Below, piece by piece: positions 55,698 through 57,381 of a DNA stretch of 57,381 nucleotides (its first letter is position 1; every line of letters begins with the position of its first letter). The DNA is from GYS-P2D sp964414425. GTDB taxonomy: Bacteria; Bacteroidota; Bacteroidia; Chitinophagales; Saprospiraceae. A program made the translations under genes and the position numbers. The DNA lies in NCBI GenBank assembly GCA_964414425.1, contig CAYPWL010000024.1:1-57381 (forward strand), in the 5' to 3' direction. The notes below the pieces were generated by a model. The model was not told the origin of the DNA. It saw only the letters and a program-made list of their open reading frames with translations, and did not search any database.

Positions 55698-56819
55698 ATG
55701 AGAAATAAAAACCCTATGCTACTCGCTTTATTAGCACTTATGTCTTGCGACACTGAGCCTCAAGTCACACATGAGAATATTGCCGTAGGCACATACACTC
55801 GAATGGAAGGCCATGTATCTGGAGATGCTCAAGGTATATACTTAGGTCGCCTCAATACCCAGACTGGTCAGATTACGATACAGGATACCATATATGGCGT
55901 AGTGAACCCTTCCTATATTCAAGTAAAAAATCAAAAAGTCTATGCCGTAAGTGAAGTGGCTAATGGCACGACTAACCCAATCGGGAAATTGCACATCATA
56001 GATCTTAAGAGCAAAAAGCAACAGGTCGTTATGGTAGATGGAGATGCTCCCTGTCATGTAAATATCTCAGACAACGGCGAATACGCCATTATCAGCAACT
56101 ACCTGAGTAAAGTGTCATTGGTTCATCTCATGAATGAGCCAAAACTCAGTGGCGCAGTTACAGTAGAGGGGGACACACAAGGCCCTCCTCGACAAGAGGC
56201 ACCACATCCTCATATGTCCGTATATGCACCTGACGGTGAGACTATATTAGTTACGGACTTAGGTCTTGACGTGATCATCCACTATAGGCTTAATGATGGC
56301 GGGTTAAAAGAATTAACCAGAACCAACATCACAGCTAAAGCAGGTCCAAGGCATATGGAGAAAGATCATACTCATCGTATTGTCTATGTCCTCAATGAAC
56401 TGAATCATAGTATAGAATCTCTTCAATGGATAGATGCCTCTACACCTATGAGTAAGCTTGGGTCTATATCGACATTAAAAGAGGGCATAGTCAACCCAAA
56501 TGTCAATTGCTCTGCGATACACATGCATCCTACCAGAAAGTATCTCTATGCGGCTAATCGTGGCATCAATGGTGATCCTGAGCAAAGTATCTCTGCATTT
56601 AAAGTCATAAAGCCCGGTCAACTTGAATTGATTGACACCTACCCATCACAGGGATTAATACCAAGAGATTTCACAATCAGTCCCGATGGTCAATATCTCC
56701 TGGTCGCCAATCAAGAGAGTGACAACATCGTAACCTATAGGATAAAACAAGATGGCTCCTTAATCAGCACTGATCATATAATTGATGTAAGGACTCCAGT
56801 ATGCCTTAAGTTCTATTAG
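55698..56819 (+). CDS. Lactonase-family beta-propeller lipoprotein
   Basis: A 373-residue protein with a lipoprotein signal (LMSC, Cys16), then a seven-bladed propeller of the 6-phosphogluconolactonase (YbhE/Pgl)-like type. Landmarks: VGTYTRMEGHVSGDAQGIYL, VNISDNGEYAIISNYLSK, HPHMSVYAPDGETILVTDLG, MHPTRKYLYAANRGING and RDFTISPDGQYLLVANQESD. The lipid anchor puts it outside the cytosol, so a cytosolic pentose phosphate role is unlikely; a sugar lactone substrate is possible. It lies 82 bases after ribokinase in the same direction. Confidence 0.87.
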   Translation: MRNKNPMLLALLALMSCDTEPQVTHENIAVGTYTRMEGHVSGDAQGIYLGRLNTQTGQITIQDTIYGVVNPSYIQVKNQKVYAVSEVANGTTNPIGKLHIIDLKSKKQQVVMVDGDAPCHVNISDNGEYAIISNYLSKVSLVHLMNEPKLSGAVTVEGDTQGPPRQEAPHPHMSVYAPDGETILVTDLGLDVIIHYRLNDGGLKELTRTNITAKAGPRHMEKDHTHRIVYVLNELNHSIESLQWIDASTPMSKLGSISTLKEGIVNPNVNCSAIHMHPTRKYLYAANRGINGDPEQSISAFKVIKPGQLELIDTYPSQGLIPRDFTISPDGQYLLVANQESDNIVTYRIKQDGSLISTDHIIDVRTPVCLKFY

Positions 56820-57136
56820 CACACACTTCTCATAAGTGATCGTCCATATAGGACCTGTTTAGCTAAATTGATATGGCACTCATATTATAAAGCTATAAAT
56901 CGACCTCTCCACCTTCACTTATTCCAATAAAAAGGAACATCCAAAAGTCGTTTACTCAAGTCTTATGTATTGATAATCAAATCATTATATAAAGAATCGA
57001 GAGTCAGAGCAAGAACTACATCAACTTACCATACGCTAAATACTCACTAGTCCGACCAACATTAACACGCACTAAAAAGAAAAAGGCCACCTGAAGTCAA
57101 TCAGATGGCCTTTATATCTATTTAGAGTTTCTAACT
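56820..57136. other. Intergenic region before the right-edge gene
   Basis: About 317 bases. It holds a terminator of the minus-strand gene (57083-57112) and no gene or other repeat that I can recognise. Confidence 0.5.
57073..57112 (-). terminator. Intrinsic terminator of the right-edge gene
   Basis: On the minus strand GGCCATCTGA / TCAGGTGGCC arms (57101-57110 and 57085-57094, one mismatch), followed by TTTTTC and more T. It lies 25 bases past the stop. Confidence 0.85.
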
Positions 57137-57381
57137 CTACTCTCTTTCTACTTCGGAGAAGAGACCGTTATTCTCTAAGAATAATCCCTTATCCTGAACA
57201 TTGACGTCACCGCTTAAGTCAAAGTCTGTCAGGAAGTAACTACTGTTAAGTCCATCATCCATTAACCATACACGTAAGTCATTAGAGTTAATATCGATCG
57301 CATCCTCTAATGCTGACTGCTGATCTCCATTAGCCGCAAACATCGCAAATACGCCTCTCTCTAATTCCTTCTGTCCTACGC
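57137..57381 (-). CDS. C-terminal end of a secreted calcium-loop protein (partial)
   Basis: The last 80 codons of a gene that runs off the window at 57381. Readable sequence is ELERGVFAMFAANGDQ, DINSNDLRVWLMDDGLNSSY, then DFDLSGDVNVQDKGLFLENN and GLFSEV. This is the EF-hand-like tail common at the end of large secreted Bacteroidota proteins (pattern NGDV...DK..W...NG.FS). The rest of the gene, including any catalytic part, is outside. It ends with a good terminator. Confidence 0.75.
   Translation of the reverse strand, partial: VGQKELERGVFAMFAANGDQQSALEDAIDINSNDLRVWLMDDGLNSSYFLTDFDLSGDVNVQDKGLFLENNGLFSEVERE

Overview
The window looks like chromosomal DNA of a Bacteroidota bacterium, most likely Saprospiraceae-like and probably marine or environmental. 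The evidence is a protein with a type IX secretion (T9SS) C-terminal sorting domain and dockerin/cohesin-like tail, a TonB-dependent receptor with a carboxypeptidase-like N-terminal domain, an ECF sigma factor paired with a dual-membrane anti-sigma protein, Bacteroidota families (DUF2853, DUF547, ABC permease/M1-peptidase fusions), almost no Shine-Dalgarno sequences, and one promoter of the TAnnTTTG type. GC content is moderate by eye. I found no rRNA, tRNA, CRISPR array, intact insertion sequence or phage module.

Layout. 1-8.6 kb: a glutaredoxin-glutaredoxin-thioredoxin reductase fusion, an MDR oxidoreductase, a minus-strand trio of membrane proteins with a fatty acid hydroxylase, an RhlE helicase/VF530 pair and a DASS anion transporter. 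8.6-15.2 kb: a molybdenum hydroxylase remnant, L-serine dehydratase, an MFS transporter, alanine dehydrogenase with a clear control region, then three abutting decayed genes (bicupin, DUF1761 fragment, truncated VCBS/ASPIC protein). 15.3-24.1 kb: an ABC ATPase with an ABC permease/M1 peptidase fusion, a TonB receptor plus thioredoxin-like lipoprotein behind a DtxR/MntR-like box, a uroporphyrinogen methyltransferase with a start-proximal frameshift, and a structured RNA between two strong terminators. 24.1-31.7 kb: ECF sigma/anti-sigma pair, beta-helix lipoprotein plus diheme cytochrome lipoprotein, esterase, DUF3010 and quinone oxidoreductase. 31.7-34.1 kb: decayed DNA and an AT-rich HExxH lipoprotein. 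34.4-43.8 kb: housekeeping and accessory singletons (DTW, EamA, GNAT, broken phosphatase, DUF2853, ankyrin, M20 hydrolase, SDR, DUF547, MATE, DoxX). 43.9-57.4 kb: a giant secreted repeat protein, NhaD, SUI1/YciH, hydrolase-OsmC fusion, acyl-CoA synthetase, ribokinase, lactonase lipoprotein and the end of another secreted protein.

How the genes fit together. Serine and alanine dehydrogenases supply pyruvate from amino acids. Several units concern the cell envelope: TonB import, sigma/anti-sigma signalling across both membranes, the periplasmic cytochrome pair and T9SS secretion. Redox and stress functions recur (Grx-TrxR, OsmC fusion, quinone reductases). The window contains many broken genes. 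Two of the lesions are single-base shifts at homopolymers and could be sequencing errors; the others are clear deletions or fragments. No unmistakably new defence or biosynthetic system is visible. The best leads are the Grx2-TrxR fusion, the putative trans-envelope anti-sigma factor, the unassigned structured RNA and the bracketed nine-repeat secreted protein.
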